From Gemmatimonadota bacterium (GTDB taxonomy: Bacteria > Gemmatimonadota > Gemmatimonadetes > Longimicrobiales > Gaopeijiaceae): 64,000 bases of DNA. Shown one piece after another: positions 35,971-44,057 of the stretch (position 1 is the first letter of the stretch; every line of letters begins with the position of its first letter). The translations under genes were made by a program, and so were the position numbers. The stretch is taken from contig SKKH01000175.1 in the NCBI GenBank assembly GCA_007121555.1, positions 1 through 64,000 of the forward strand, written 5' to 3'. The notes under the pieces are model-generated. The model saw only the letters and a list, made by a program, of their open reading frames with translations, was not told the DNA's origin and did not search any database.

Positions 35971-36696
35971 ATGAGCCACCCCATCGATGCCGTACAGGAG
36001 CGGGTGGTCCAGTGCCGAGCGTGCCCTCGCCTCGTGGAGTGGCGGGAAAGGGTGGCACGGGAGAAGCGAGCAGCCTTCGCGGAGGAGAGCTACTGGGGCC
36101 GTCCCGTGCCGGGGTTCGGAGACCGGCGAGCGCGGCTGCTCATCGTCGGGCTGGCCCCTGCGGCCCACGGGGCCAACCGCACCGGCCGGATGTTCACTGG
36201 AGACCGCTCGGGCGACTGGCTCTTTCGCGCCCTGCATCGAGCCGGGTTCGCCACTCAGCCCGACGCGACACACCGAGGTGACGGCCTGGAACTCCGCGAC
36301 GCATTCCTCACGGCGGCGGTCCGCTGCGCACCTCCGAAGAACCGGCCGAAGCCAGCGGAGCGGAAGGCCTGCCGCCTCTTCCTGGAAGAGGAGTTCGACC
36401 TCCTCCTCCCCCGACTTCGGTGCGTGGTCTCGCTCGGGGGATACTCCTGGAATCATGTGCTGCGCATCCTCCGCGACCGGGAGCTGGCTGTCCCCTCACC
36501 CAAGCCCGCCTTCGGCCACGGCGTCGAAGTGCCCCTGGACGACGGACCGACGCTTCTGGCCTCCTACCATCCGAGCCAGCAGAACACCTTCACCGGCACC
36601 CTGACCGAGGAGGCCTTCGACGACATCTGGACCCGCGCCCGGGAGCTCCTCACCCAGGGCTCCACCCACTCCTCCTCTTCCCCCGACATCCCATGA
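35971..36696 (+). CDS. Family 5 (UDGb) uracil-DNA glycosylase with a 4Fe-4S cluster
   Basis: 241 residues, cytoplasmic. It excises uracil and related deaminated bases from DNA at the start of base-excision repair. Start at ATG 35971, 19 bp after the M14 stop. Cluster cysteines are Cys15 and Cys18 (VQCRACPRL), Cys119 (VRCAPPKNRP) and Cys134 (KACRLFLEEE). The motif GLAPAAHGANRTGRMFTGD is diagnostic of family 5, and the C-terminal SYHPSQQNTFTG supplies the minor-groove loop. It is the only clearly cytosolic enzyme in a run of exported hydrolases, and its stop overlaps the next start (ATGA). Confidence 0.95.
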   Translation: MSHPIDAVQERVVQCRACPRLVEWRERVAREKRAAFAEESYWGRPVPGFGDRRARLLIVGLAPAAHGANRTGRMFTGDRSGDWLFRALHRAGFATQPDATHRGDGLELRDAFLTAAVRCAPPKNRPKPAERKACRLFLEEEFDLLLPRLRCVVSLGGYSWNHVLRILRDRELAVPSPKPAFGHGVEVPLDDGPTLLASYHPSQQNTFTGTLTEEAFDDIWTRARELLTQGSTHSSSSPDIP

Positions 36697-37883
36697 CCCC
36701 GTCCCCCCTCCGGTCTGGGCCGCCCGTCCTGACCCAGCCGCGGGCCCGTTCCGGCCGCGTGTCTCCCGAGCCCCATGACGGTCCCGGTCGGTCCCGGTGG
36801 CGCCCCCTCCGGCGGTCCCCTTTCGCCGCGGCTGGGATCCTGGGCCTTCTCCTGCTCCTCCTCATCGGATGCGGGACCGGCTCGACCCCCTTCCCTGGGG
36901 CGGAGTGGGACCGGTGGGGCTCGCCGGAGGCGGGGGGTCTCAGCTCCGAGGGCCTGATCCCGGTCGAGGAGCGCCTTCAGGGAATGTCGACCTCGGCCAT
37001 GATGGTCGTGACGGGAGGCCGGGTGGCCTTCGAGTACGGGGACCTGGAAGAGGTCAGCTACCTGGCCTCGGTCCGAAAGAGCATCCTCGCCATGCTCTAC
37101 GGGATCTACTGGGACCGGGAGATCATCGATCTGGACCTGACGCTGGCCCAACTGGACATTGATGACCACGGGGAACTCACCGGGTCCGAACGGGAGGCCC
37201 GGACCCGCGACGTCATCGCGTCCCGCTCCGGGATCTTCCATCCAGCGTCCAATTCAGGAGACGATCTGGACTCGGCGCCCGACCGAGGAAGCGTGGCGCC
37301 GGGGGAGTACTACCTCTACTCGAACTGGGATTTCAATGCCGCCGGGACGATCTTTGAGGTCCAGAGCGGGGTGGACATCTTCAACGCTCTGGAGATGGAG
37401 CTGGCCATCCCCCTGCGGTTCCAGGACTTCGAGCGGGAGCGGCATGAGAAGGGGGGCAATCCGGACCGCTCCATCCACCCTTCGTACCACATGCACCTCT
37501 CGACCCGGGACATGGCCCGAGTGGGCTACCTGGCGCTCCGCCAGGGGCGGTGGGGGGACCACCGGATCATCTCCGAGGAGTGGATGGAGAAGATGACGCG
37601 CCCCACCACGCCGGTCCACGAGATGAATCCGGAGCGTCGAAGGGATGGACCCCACGGCTACGGGTACATGTGGTGGGTCTGGGACGGGGAGGCCGCGACA
37701 GGGCCGTACCGGGGCGCCTACACCGGGGTGGGAGCCGTCGGCCAGTACATCACGGTCCTTCCCGAACTGGACATGGTGGTGGCACACAAGACGGTCCCGG
37801 GTGAGGACCGACGGGTGGAGCACACCCAGTTCTTTCAGCTCCTGGACGACGTGGTGGAGGCCTACTGCGGCGAAAGCTGTTGA
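36693..37883 (+). CDS. Class C beta-lactamase-fold serine hydrolase, lipoprotein
   Basis: 396 residues, overlapping the UDG stop by 4 bp. Basic N-region, hydrophobic segment GILGLLLLLLIGC with lipobox. The SxxK motif is Ser126-Val-Arg-Lys129, and the second motif is Tyr209-Ser-Asn211 (LYSNWDFNAAG). The third motif may be the HKT of VVAHKTVPG near the C-terminus. Enzymes of this fold include penicillin-binding proteins, esterases and D-aminopeptidases; resistance to beta-lactams should not be assumed. It ends 3 bp from the stop of the convergent kinase gene, with no terminator between them. Confidence 0.9.
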   Translation: MTPSPLRSGPPVLTQPRARSGRVSPEPHDGPGRSRWRPLRRSPFAAAGILGLLLLLLIGCGTGSTPFPGAEWDRWGSPEAGGLSSEGLIPVEERLQGMSTSAMMVVTGGRVAFEYGDLEEVSYLASVRKSILAMLYGIYWDREIIDLDLTLAQLDIDDHGELTGSEREARTRDVIASRSGIFHPASNSGDDLDSAPDRGSVAPGEYYLYSNWDFNAAGTIFEVQSGVDIFNALEMELAIPLRFQDFERERHEKGGNPDRSIHPSYHMHLSTRDMARVGYLALRQGRWGDHRIISEEWMEKMTRPTTPVHEMNPERRRDGPHGYGYMWWVWDGEAATGPYRGAYTGVGAVGQYITVLPELDMVVAHKTVPGEDRRVEHTQFFQLLDDVVEAYCGESC

Positions 37884-37886
37884 CGT

Positions 37887-40145
37887 TTACCGCAGGTCGG
37901 CCAGGACCCAGCTCCTCCCTTCCCGATCGAATCGCATGGTGAGGGGAAAGGTCTCCTCGTCGACGGGCTCCCCCTCCTCGTCCGCGAGAGTCACGGTCAT
38001 CGAGAACACCACGGTGGCCGTGGCCCCGATGGGGATCACCTCACTCCGGGGCACCAGGTTCACCGTCCGGGTCACCTCTTCGTCCAGCTCGTCGCCGAAG
38101 GTCCACCATCCCTCCTCACCCTCGAATCGGGGATAGGCCTCGGCCATGGCGGCCGGATCCTGATCCGCCACGGCCTCCGCGAATCCACGTATCAGCGAGG
38201 CGATGATGGCCAGGTCGTCTTCCACCTCCGCCTCGGAGGGGGGTGGGGCGGGCTCATCCTCCATGGGGGGAGCCGGATCCTCGTCGGGCGCATCCGGAGG
38301 CGCGGGATCGGGGTCTGGCTCCCCTTCCTCGTCGACCTCAGCCGGGGTCGGGGGTGGCTCCGGTTCAGCGGCTTCCTGGTCCGCGGGAGACGGGTCCGGT
38401 GCGGGAGAGGGCTCGACGGCGGTGGGCTCCGGCTCCGGTTCCTCCTCCACCGGGCTCTCCACCGGCGGAGCGGGCTCGGGTCCCGAGTCCTCAGCCCCGG
38501 CCTGGACCGAGGTTCCCAACGCTCCGGTCTCGCCCTCCCGTACCTCCGCCTCCACCGGATCTCCAGCATCCTCCAGCATCGCGGCATCAGGCGGAGCGGA
38601 CTCTCCCCGGTCTCCCATCAACGCCCAGGCTCCCACGCCGAGGAGGACCACGAGTCCCACACCCGCGCCGAAGCCCACGGCGGTGAGCATTCCACGCCCG
38701 GGGCGCCTGGAGTCCTTTCCCTCTCCCGGATCCCAACCGGCTCCGGATTCCTGTGACTCCGGTCCAGGACCTTGCCGGGAGGCTGACACCTCCGCCGATG
38801 ACGAGGCCCCTTCCTGGCCCAGCGGATCTGTGTGAGGACCCGAGGAACCCAGGCCGGGAGGAGCAACCGATGATGAGCCGGACATGGGGGACGGAGCCGA
38901 CGACGGAGTGGGTGGAGGCGGGGAGGGCCGGGTCACTGCCACCACCGCCACGGGCTCGCGGGCCAGGGCCTCCTCACAGCGGACCGAGATCACCGCGACC
39001 CCGGGACTGATCCCGCGCAGGACACCCTGGTCGTCCACCTCGAGGACTCCGGGCTCCGAGCTCTCCCATTCCACTCGACGATCGGGGAGGGGAGTCCCCG
39101 CATCGTCCACGGGCATGGCCTGGAGCCGTCCCTCTTCACCAGGCTCCAGCTTCTCCGTCTCCCCCCGCTCCAACCGGAGCTCCACCGCAGGTGCGGCCAG
39201 AGCGGCCAGCTCCCTCCAGATCGGAGCGGAAGGTCGGGGGCCGGTGAGCTCGAGGGCATCCAGCGCCTGGGACACGTCGGTCCACCGGTCGTCCGGCCGC
39301 TTGGCCAGCATCCGCTCGATCCCACGAGCCAGATCGGCCGGACATTCTGGACGAAGCTCCAGAATCGCCGGCGGCTGGTCACGTACCTGCGCGTTCAGGA
39401 CCTGGAGGGTGGAACCGGTGAACGGAGGCGCACCGGTGAGAAGCTGGTAGGCCACGGCTCCGAGCGCGTACTGGTCCGAGAGGGGCGTCGCCGGATCGCC
39501 CATGCACTGCTCGGGGCTCATGTACGCCGGCGTCCCCACGATCTGACCGGTGCGGGTGAGCTGGGGATCGCCCAGGGTCAACTTGGCGATCCCGAAGTCC
39601 GAGACGAGGGCCGCACCCTCCCGGTCCAGGAGGATGTTGCTGGGCTTCACGTCGCGATGGATCACCCCCCGCAGGTGCGCATGCGAGAGGGCCAGTCCCA
39701 CCTGAGCAAGCCAGGCACGGGCCACAGGCAACGAAACGGGTGCCCTGCCCCACTCCATGACCCGTGCCAGAGTGCGCCCGCCGACGAACCGCATGACGAT
39801 GTAGTGGAGGCCCTCGGTCTCTCCCACATCGAAGATGGTCACCACGTAGGGACTCGAGAGCTGGGCCGTGGTCCGAGCCTCGTGGGCGAATCGCTCCACC
39901 ATGGAGGAATCGGCCATGACTCTGGGGGACATGACCTTGATAGCCACCACCCGGTCCAGGCGAGGCTCCCGAGCCCTGAATACCGCAGCCATGCCCCCCC
40001 ACCCCACCATCCGCTCCACCTCGTATCGAGGGGCCAACGCGGCTCGAACCCGGGCGAGGAACTCGTCCTGACTACTGGAACCAGATCCCGGACGGCCCGG
40101 AGAGTCCGAGCCGTCTACTGGAGAGTTCGATGAGGGGTCGGTCAT
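37887..40145 (-). CDS. Transmembrane Ser/Thr protein kinase with BIG2-like and NTF2-like domains
   Basis: 752 residues; ATG 40145 is chosen over an upstream in-frame start with no ribosome site. The kinase domain (about 30-290) is complete: VGWGGMAAVF glycine loop, AIKVM lysine near 69, HRDVKPSN near 160, DFG near 182, TPAYMSPEQ. A BIG2-like Ig domain follows (about 330-395: RRVEWESSEPGVLEVDDQG, ISPGVAVISVR), then a Ser/Pro linker and one membrane helix (about 486-510, GFGAGVGLVVLLGVGAWAL). Outside is a Pro/Glu-rich spacer of about 130 residues and a C-terminal domain resembling NTF2/SnoaL folds (about 641-752). Simple topology would leave the Ig-like domain inside the cell. Confidence 0.9.
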   Translation of the reverse strand: MTDPSSNSPVDGSDSPGRPGSGSSSQDEFLARVRAALAPRYEVERMVGWGGMAAVFRAREPRLDRVVAIKVMSPRVMADSSMVERFAHEARTTAQLSSPYVVTIFDVGETEGLHYIVMRFVGGRTLARVMEWGRAPVSLPVARAWLAQVGLALSHAHLRGVIHRDVKPSNILLDREGAALVSDFGIAKLTLGDPQLTRTGQIVGTPAYMSPEQCMGDPATPLSDQYALGAVAYQLLTGAPPFTGSTLQVLNAQVRDQPPAILELRPECPADLARGIERMLAKRPDDRWTDVSQALDALELTGPRPSAPIWRELAALAAPAVELRLERGETEKLEPGEEGRLQAMPVDDAGTPLPDRRVEWESSEPGVLEVDDQGVLRGISPGVAVISVRCEEALAREPVAVVAVTRPSPPPPTPSSAPSPMSGSSSVAPPGLGSSGPHTDPLGQEGASSSAEVSASRQGPGPESQESGAGWDPGEGKDSRRPGRGMLTAVGFGAGVGLVVLLGVGAWALMGDRGESAPPDAAMLEDAGDPVEAEVREGETGALGTSVQAGAEDSGPEPAPPVESPVEEEPEPEPTAVEPSPAPDPSPADQEAAEPEPPPTPAEVDEEGEPDPDPAPPDAPDEDPAPPMEDEPAPPPSEAEVEDDLAIIASLIRGFAEAVADQDPAAMAEAYPRFEGEEGWWTFGDELDEEVTRTVNLVPRSEVIPIGATATVVFSMTVTLADEEGEPVDEETFPLTMRFDREGRSWVLADLR

Positions 40146-40213
40146 GATGCCACGCGGGAGGCCACCGGAACGGGATGCTGCATCCGCACCCAATATGCGG
40201 GGGCCGGACCGGC

Positions 40214-40227
40214 ATCCGCCAGCGGAT
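40214..40227. repeat. Small hairpin between the kinase gene and the small secreted gene
   Basis: ATCCGC and GCGGAT separated by 2 nt. No T-tract. It could be a weak end signal for the small gene at 40326. Confidence 0.2.
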
Positions 40228-40325
40228 CAGTCCGGCGAGCACCGGCCATGGATCAGGGGGCCGGCTGAATCGGAGCCGATTGCCGGGGATGGGGAGGGAG
40301 ATCGGGTCGGCGGGACACCCGTGCG

Positions 40326-40532
40326 TCAGTCCCTTCGGTGCACGTGGCGGTATAGCTCGAAACGGGTGGAGTCGGCGACCATCCCGCCGGCAGTCAGCGC
40401 TGCCGGACGCTGGGTCGAGTGACACTCACCTCCCTCCGCCAGCAGGTTTCCGCTGAGCTCCGGAGGATCCGAGCCGAAGGCCGACGGCAGCGCAAGCAGG
40501 AGGCTGAAGAGGACGGAGCGAACGATGAACAT
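40326..40532 (-). CDS. Small secreted protein of unknown function
   Basis: 68 residues. GCGAGG lies just before the ATG at 40532. The N-terminus is a convincing signal peptide (MFIVRSVLFSLLLALPSAFG) followed by about 48 polar residues with one Cys and several His (GGECHSTQRPA, YRHVHRRD). No family is recognised. It is divergent from the LytS-type kinase, and the 297 bp between them contain an operator-like inverted repeat. Real on the strength of the signal peptide and ribosome site, but short enough that chance cannot be excluded. Confidence 0.55.
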   Translation of the reverse strand: MFIVRSVLFSLLLALPSAFGSDPPELSGNLLAEGGECHSTQRPAALTAGGMVADSTRFELYRHVHRRD

Positions 40533-40829
40533 GGAGCCTCGCTTTCAATGACCACCCGAGCTTTTCGAGCCGATTCCGGTCGACCCGGGCCGGGTCTCTG
40601 CCGACCCGACACTCCAAAGCTCCCCTCCTCCGGGTCCGGTCTCAACGATGGGTTGATCCAGCGGACATCCCACTGGATCACCGGTCCGTCGGTCGGACGA
40701 ACGGGAAGCCCGGACCTGCCTTGAGCGAGCCCCACCCATACCTCCACGGAACCGTCCACCCGCCGTGTTCCCCGTCCATCCCTGGTGGTTTGCTGCGGGC
40801 TCCCGAATGGACCCATCTTCAGATCCATC
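40533..40829. other. Divergent intergenic region before the LytS-type kinase
   Basis: No gene supported. Contains an 8-bp inverted repeat (40654-40680) and directly after it GTCCG/CGGAC (40684-40698). No good -35/-10 pair in either direction. Confidence 0.5.
40654..40680. promoter_or_regulatory. Operator-like inverted repeat
   Basis: TGATCCAG-N11-CTGGATCA. The half-sites are 19 bp apart, about two helical turns, as expected for a dimeric regulator. It lies 122-149 bp upstream of the small secreted gene and 150-176 bp upstream of the sensor kinase gene. Confidence 0.45.
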
Positions 40830-41993
40830 ATGAGCTTGTACTGGAAGTGCCAGATCGGCGGCTGGACCGCCATGACCCTCTGGAGCCTGGGAATCTCCAC
40901 GGCGCTGGGAACCCTCACCCTCGAAGGGTTCTTGGCCATCGTATGGGTATCGGGGCTGGGCCTGCTGGGCACCCACCTCTTCCGTCCAATCATGAGGCGA
41001 GGAGAATGGACCCGTCTCCCTCCGGCTCGACTCATCCCCCGGGTGGCCCTGGGTATCTTCGTCATCGGGACTTCCATGGGGATCCTGAGCATCCCCTTCA
41101 TCCTGCCTCGCATCCCCGACGGTGCGAGTCCCTTCCAGTTCATCATCAGCAACACGGTGGGAAGCTGGTTCGCGATCCTGGGCTGGATGCTGCTCTATTT
41201 CAGCTATCACTTCCGGACTCAGACCCGTGAGGCTCGGCAGAAGGAGTGGGAGCTGAGAGTCGCCATGAGAGAGAACGAGCTCCGGACCCTGCGAGCCCAG
41301 CTCAACCCCCACTTCCTCTTCAACAGCCTCAACAACCTTCGGGGTCTCATCTCCGAGTGCCCCGAGCGGGCACAGGACGCGGTCACGCACCTGGCGGCGC
41401 TCCTCAGGTACACACTCCACCTGAGCCAGTCTCCCACGGTGACCCTGGAACAGGAACTCGACGGGGTCCGGAACTACCTGGCATTGGAGAAGATCCGCTT
41501 CGAGGAACGGCTTCGGGACGAGGTGGAAGTGGATCCCAACCTCCTGGACCAGGCGGTCCCTCCCATGCTCCTCCAGAACCTGCTGGAGAACGCGCTGAAG
41601 CACGGCATCGCCCGACGGCGGGATGGAGGGGTGGTCTCGCTTCGGATCACGGAGGCGGACGGGAGGGTGATGGTCCGGGTCACGAATCCCGGACGGCTCG
41701 TAGAGCACGATGGCAGGGAGAGGGTGGGCCTCACCAACGCCCGGGAGCAGCTTCGCCTTCTCTTCGACGAGGACGCCCACCTGGAGCTCCGGCAGGAAAC
41801 CGAAGGCACGGTGGTCTGCCATGTGGAGCTTCCCCGTCGCCGCGCCGCCGAGGTCCTGTCCGCCCGGGGTCGGGCGGATGAGGTGGATCCGGACGTCTCA
41901 GTGGGGCCGGCTCTCCTTCAGGACAGCCTACCGGCCAGGAAGAGCTCCCGGGGCCGGCCTTCCCGGACCCTGAAGCCCGGAGCCCCTCCATGA
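40830..41993 (+). CDS. LytS/YehU-type sensor histidine kinase
   Basis: 387 residues; start at ATG 40830. The N-terminal 130 residues contain four hydrophobic segments (TAMTLWSLGISTALG, FLAIVWVSGLGLLG, VALGIFVIGTSMGIL, SWFAILGWMLLYFSY) and no large sensor domain. The His_kinase domain follows, with phospho-acceptor His161 in AQLNPHFLFNSLNNLRGL, then an HATPase region with N-box LLQNLLENALKHGI and a reduced G-box (RVGLTNAREQLRLLF). It signals to the LytTR regulator whose ATG overlaps its stop. Tail of about 50 disordered residues. Confidence 0.93.
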   Translation: MSLYWKCQIGGWTAMTLWSLGISTALGTLTLEGFLAIVWVSGLGLLGTHLFRPIMRRGEWTRLPPARLIPRVALGIFVIGTSMGILSIPFILPRIPDGASPFQFIISNTVGSWFAILGWMLLYFSYHFRTQTREARQKEWELRVAMRENELRTLRAQLNPHFLFNSLNNLRGLISECPERAQDAVTHLAALLRYTLHLSQSPTVTLEQELDGVRNYLALEKIRFEERLRDEVEVDPNLLDQAVPPMLLQNLLENALKHGIARRRDGGVVSLRITEADGRVMVRVTNPGRLVEHDGRERVGLTNAREQLRLLFDEDAHLELRQETEGTVVCHVELPRRRAAEVLSARGRADEVDPDVSVGPALLQDSLPARKSSRGRPSRTLKPGAPP

Positions 41994-42745
41994 GCTCCCT
42001 TCTGACCGCGCTCATCGTGGACGACGAGCGCCTCGCCCGCCTTGAGCTGCGTCGTCTCCTGGCAGCCCACCCGAGGATCGAAATCCTGGGCGAAGCCCCC
42101 AACGCCGAGGAGGCCCGAGCGGCCCTGGCCGAGCTCGATCCCCAGCTCCTCTTCCTCGATGTCCAGATGCCCGGCGAGACGGGATTCGACCTTCTGGCAT
42201 CCCTGGACCGGGTGCCTCTGGTGGTGTTCACCACCGCCTACGACGACTACGCGCTGAAGGCCTTCGAGGTCAGCGCTCTGGACTACCTGGTGAAGCCCAT
42301 CGAACCGGCTCGCCTCTCTCGCACCGTGGAGCGACTCCTTCAGTCCCCCGCTGCGGACTCGGCCAGGACGGCCGAAGACGAGGAACCCGAGACCCGGGGG
42401 CCACCCCCCCTTCAGCCTCATCACCGCGTCTTCCTGCGCGACGGGGATCGGTGCTGGTTCGTCGAGCTTCGGCAGGTGCGCCTCTTCGAGTCCGCCGACA
42501 ATTACACCCAGGTGCACCTGGCCGGCGAGAGTCCCCTGATCCTACGATCCCTGAACGAGCTCGAAGCGAAACTGGATCCCCGATTCTTCTTCCGTGCCAA
42601 CCGCAGCCAGATCATGAATCTGAACGAAGTGGAGTCCATCGACCCCTGGTTCGGAGGCCGCCTGATGGCCAAGGTTCGGGGCGGCCACGAGGTGGTCCTC
42701 TCGAGGCGGAGAAGCCGGGAGTTCAGAGAGCGGATGAGCGTGTGA
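41990..42745 (+). CDS. LytTR-family response regulator
   Basis: 251 residues; ATGA overlap with the kinase gene. Receiver domain 1-120 with acidic pocket VDDE, phosphorylated Asp57 (LLFLDVQMPG), and the KPIEP lysine. A Pro-rich linker connects to a LytTR DNA-binding domain (about 147-251: VELRQVRLFESADNYTQVH, FFRANRSQIMNLNEVESI, VVLSRRRSREFRERM). LytTR proteins bind spaced direct repeats upstream of target genes; none is obvious close by. A consensus -10 on the opposite strand just past its 3' end may drive antisense RNA across it. Confidence 0.94.
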   Translation: MSSLLTALIVDDERLARLELRRLLAAHPRIEILGEAPNAEEARAALAELDPQLLFLDVQMPGETGFDLLASLDRVPLVVFTTAYDDYALKAFEVSALDYLVKPIEPARLSRTVERLLQSPAADSARTAEDEEPETRGPPPLQPHHRVFLRDGDRCWFVELRQVRLFESADNYTQVHLAGESPLILRSLNELEAKLDPRFFFRANRSQIMNLNEVESIDPWFGGRLMAKVRGGHEVVLSRRRSREFRERMSV

Positions 42746-42819
42746 AGCTCCGCAACTCCGCGACCCCTCGGGCGTGACCGGGCCGCCCTGCCCGATCCGA
42801 CTGCTGGATATGTGATTTT

Positions 42820-42848
42820 ATTATACTGCGAGGGTCCTGATCTCTCAC
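42820..42848 (-). promoter_or_regulatory. Candidate antisense promoter pointing into the LytTR gene
   Basis: On the minus strand GTGAGA (42848-42843) and a perfect TATAAT (42825-42820) are 17 bp apart. The region is the most AT-rich short stretch in this part of the window. It lies at the 3' end of the M15 gene, and transcription would run leftward through 42745-41990. Confidence 0.4.
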
Positions 42849-43957
42849 CAGCGTGCCGGCGTGCCCCGGGCGTCCACATGGATGAAGGGGCCGCGGCGGG
42901 CATTCGACCTGTAAAGGGACAGCCCGCCCGGTCGCACATGGCGCTCACCCCGAGCCTCGACCCGTTCGATGATCCTGTGGAGCTCACGGGCATCGGCATC
43001 CGTTCCCCTCCCCGAGCCATTGAGGCTGTCCATCCAGCCGTCTCCGACCTCGTCGATGAAGACGTCGGCCGCGTCTCCCCAGAGGTGGCGGCTCCCATCG
43101 GTGGTATTCCCAATGGCCCGATTGTAGTGAGGCGTTCGGAACGCCGACATCACGTGGAGAGTCTCGGCCCGGATCCCCTCGGCTTTCACCTCTTCCAGTA
43201 CCGCCTCGAGCTTGAGGAGGAGGGGCTCGGAGAGGGCCAGATAGCGGGGGTCTCCCGGCTGATGGGGGAGGAACTGGCCCAGGGTGAACCCCGGTGCCAC
43301 ACGCAGGTCCAGCACCTCATCCCCCGCCTCGATGAACCCCGGAGGAGGGGAGTCGTCGGCCGGGACCCGGTATTCCCCGATTCGAAACCCGTTCAAGCTC
43401 CCGTCGGCAGCCTCTTCGACAGGATGAAGGACGAAGACGTTCAGAGTGATGGCGTCGGCCTCGCCCGTCGCCTCCACGCGGAGGGGCACGGTGCCCGGCT
43501 CCAGAGGAGCCGACCAGATCCACCGGCCGGCCGATTCCGGGGCATGGACCCCGTCCGGAGTCCGCAGCCGGAAGTCCTCCGGGGCCGATTCCCCCCAGAC
43601 CTGGTCCAGTTCGATTTCGATCACCTCGCCGGGACGCACCGTGATCGCCAGGACCCGGTACGGGATCAGCAGGTCCCGGACCCGGAGTCGAAAGGAGGCT
43701 CGGACCTTCCGGGAGTAGGGGCGATCCCGCACCCCGGGAGGAAGGGCGGCCCCGTGCGGCGCCACCGGTGCATCCCGGACCAACTCGAGGGGCCGGTCGA
43801 CGAAGGGATCCGTCGGGAGCACCTCCGGAGAGTGATTCGCCAGGGCTCTCACCGGATCGCCCAGGACCTGGGAGGTGGAGTCGGGAACGAGGCTGCCGGC
43901 CACCAGCACCGGGATCGCGAGGATGAGGGCGAGGGCGCCCACGTTACGAAGCATCAT
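42845..43957 (-). CDS. M15-type (YcbK/DUF882-like) peptidase, exported
   Basis: 370 residues. AGGA sits 5 nt before the ATG. Signal peptide in the first 25 residues (ALALILAIPVLVAG). The middle (about 90-170) is a beta-rich accessory region. The C-terminal M15 domain holds zinc ligands His291 and Asp298 (SRHLWGDAAD) and His360 (FIHVDARG), preceded by HVMSAFRTPHYN, the usual M15 entry motif. Such enzymes cut D,D- or L,D-linkages in peptidoglycan. Converges on the LytTR gene; located 100 bp downstream of the CopB-type ATPase gene, with no clear terminator between. Confidence 0.88.
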   Translation of the reverse strand: MMLRNVGALALILAIPVLVAGSLVPDSTSQVLGDPVRALANHSPEVLPTDPFVDRPLELVRDAPVAPHGAALPPGVRDRPYSRKVRASFRLRVRDLLIPYRVLAITVRPGEVIEIELDQVWGESAPEDFRLRTPDGVHAPESAGRWIWSAPLEPGTVPLRVEATGEADAITLNVFVLHPVEEAADGSLNGFRIGEYRVPADDSPPPGFIEAGDEVLDLRVAPGFTLGQFLPHQPGDPRYLALSEPLLLKLEAVLEEVKAEGIRAETLHVMSAFRTPHYNRAIGNTTDGSRHLWGDAADVFIDEVGDGWMDSLNGSGRGTDADARELHRIIERVEARGERHVRPGGLSLYRSNARRGPFIHVDARGTPARW

Positions 43958-44057
43958 ACGTTCCTGAGATCCTTAACGGGTTCTGTCCGAGGTGTTCGAC
44001 TGATCGACCCCTGGACTACCGCGTCACCCCTCCGCAAGATCCCCTGTACTTCTTCAT

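Noticed and set aside
34068-35984. 638-codon frame antisense to the M14 gene at 33615
   Set aside because: The sense strand has zinc ligands and signal peptide; the antisense product has no recognisable feature.
36693-37883. Call of beta-lactam resistance for the class C-fold protein
   Set aside because: SxxK and YxN motifs define the fold, not the substrate; most such proteins in environmental bacteria are esterases or peptidases.
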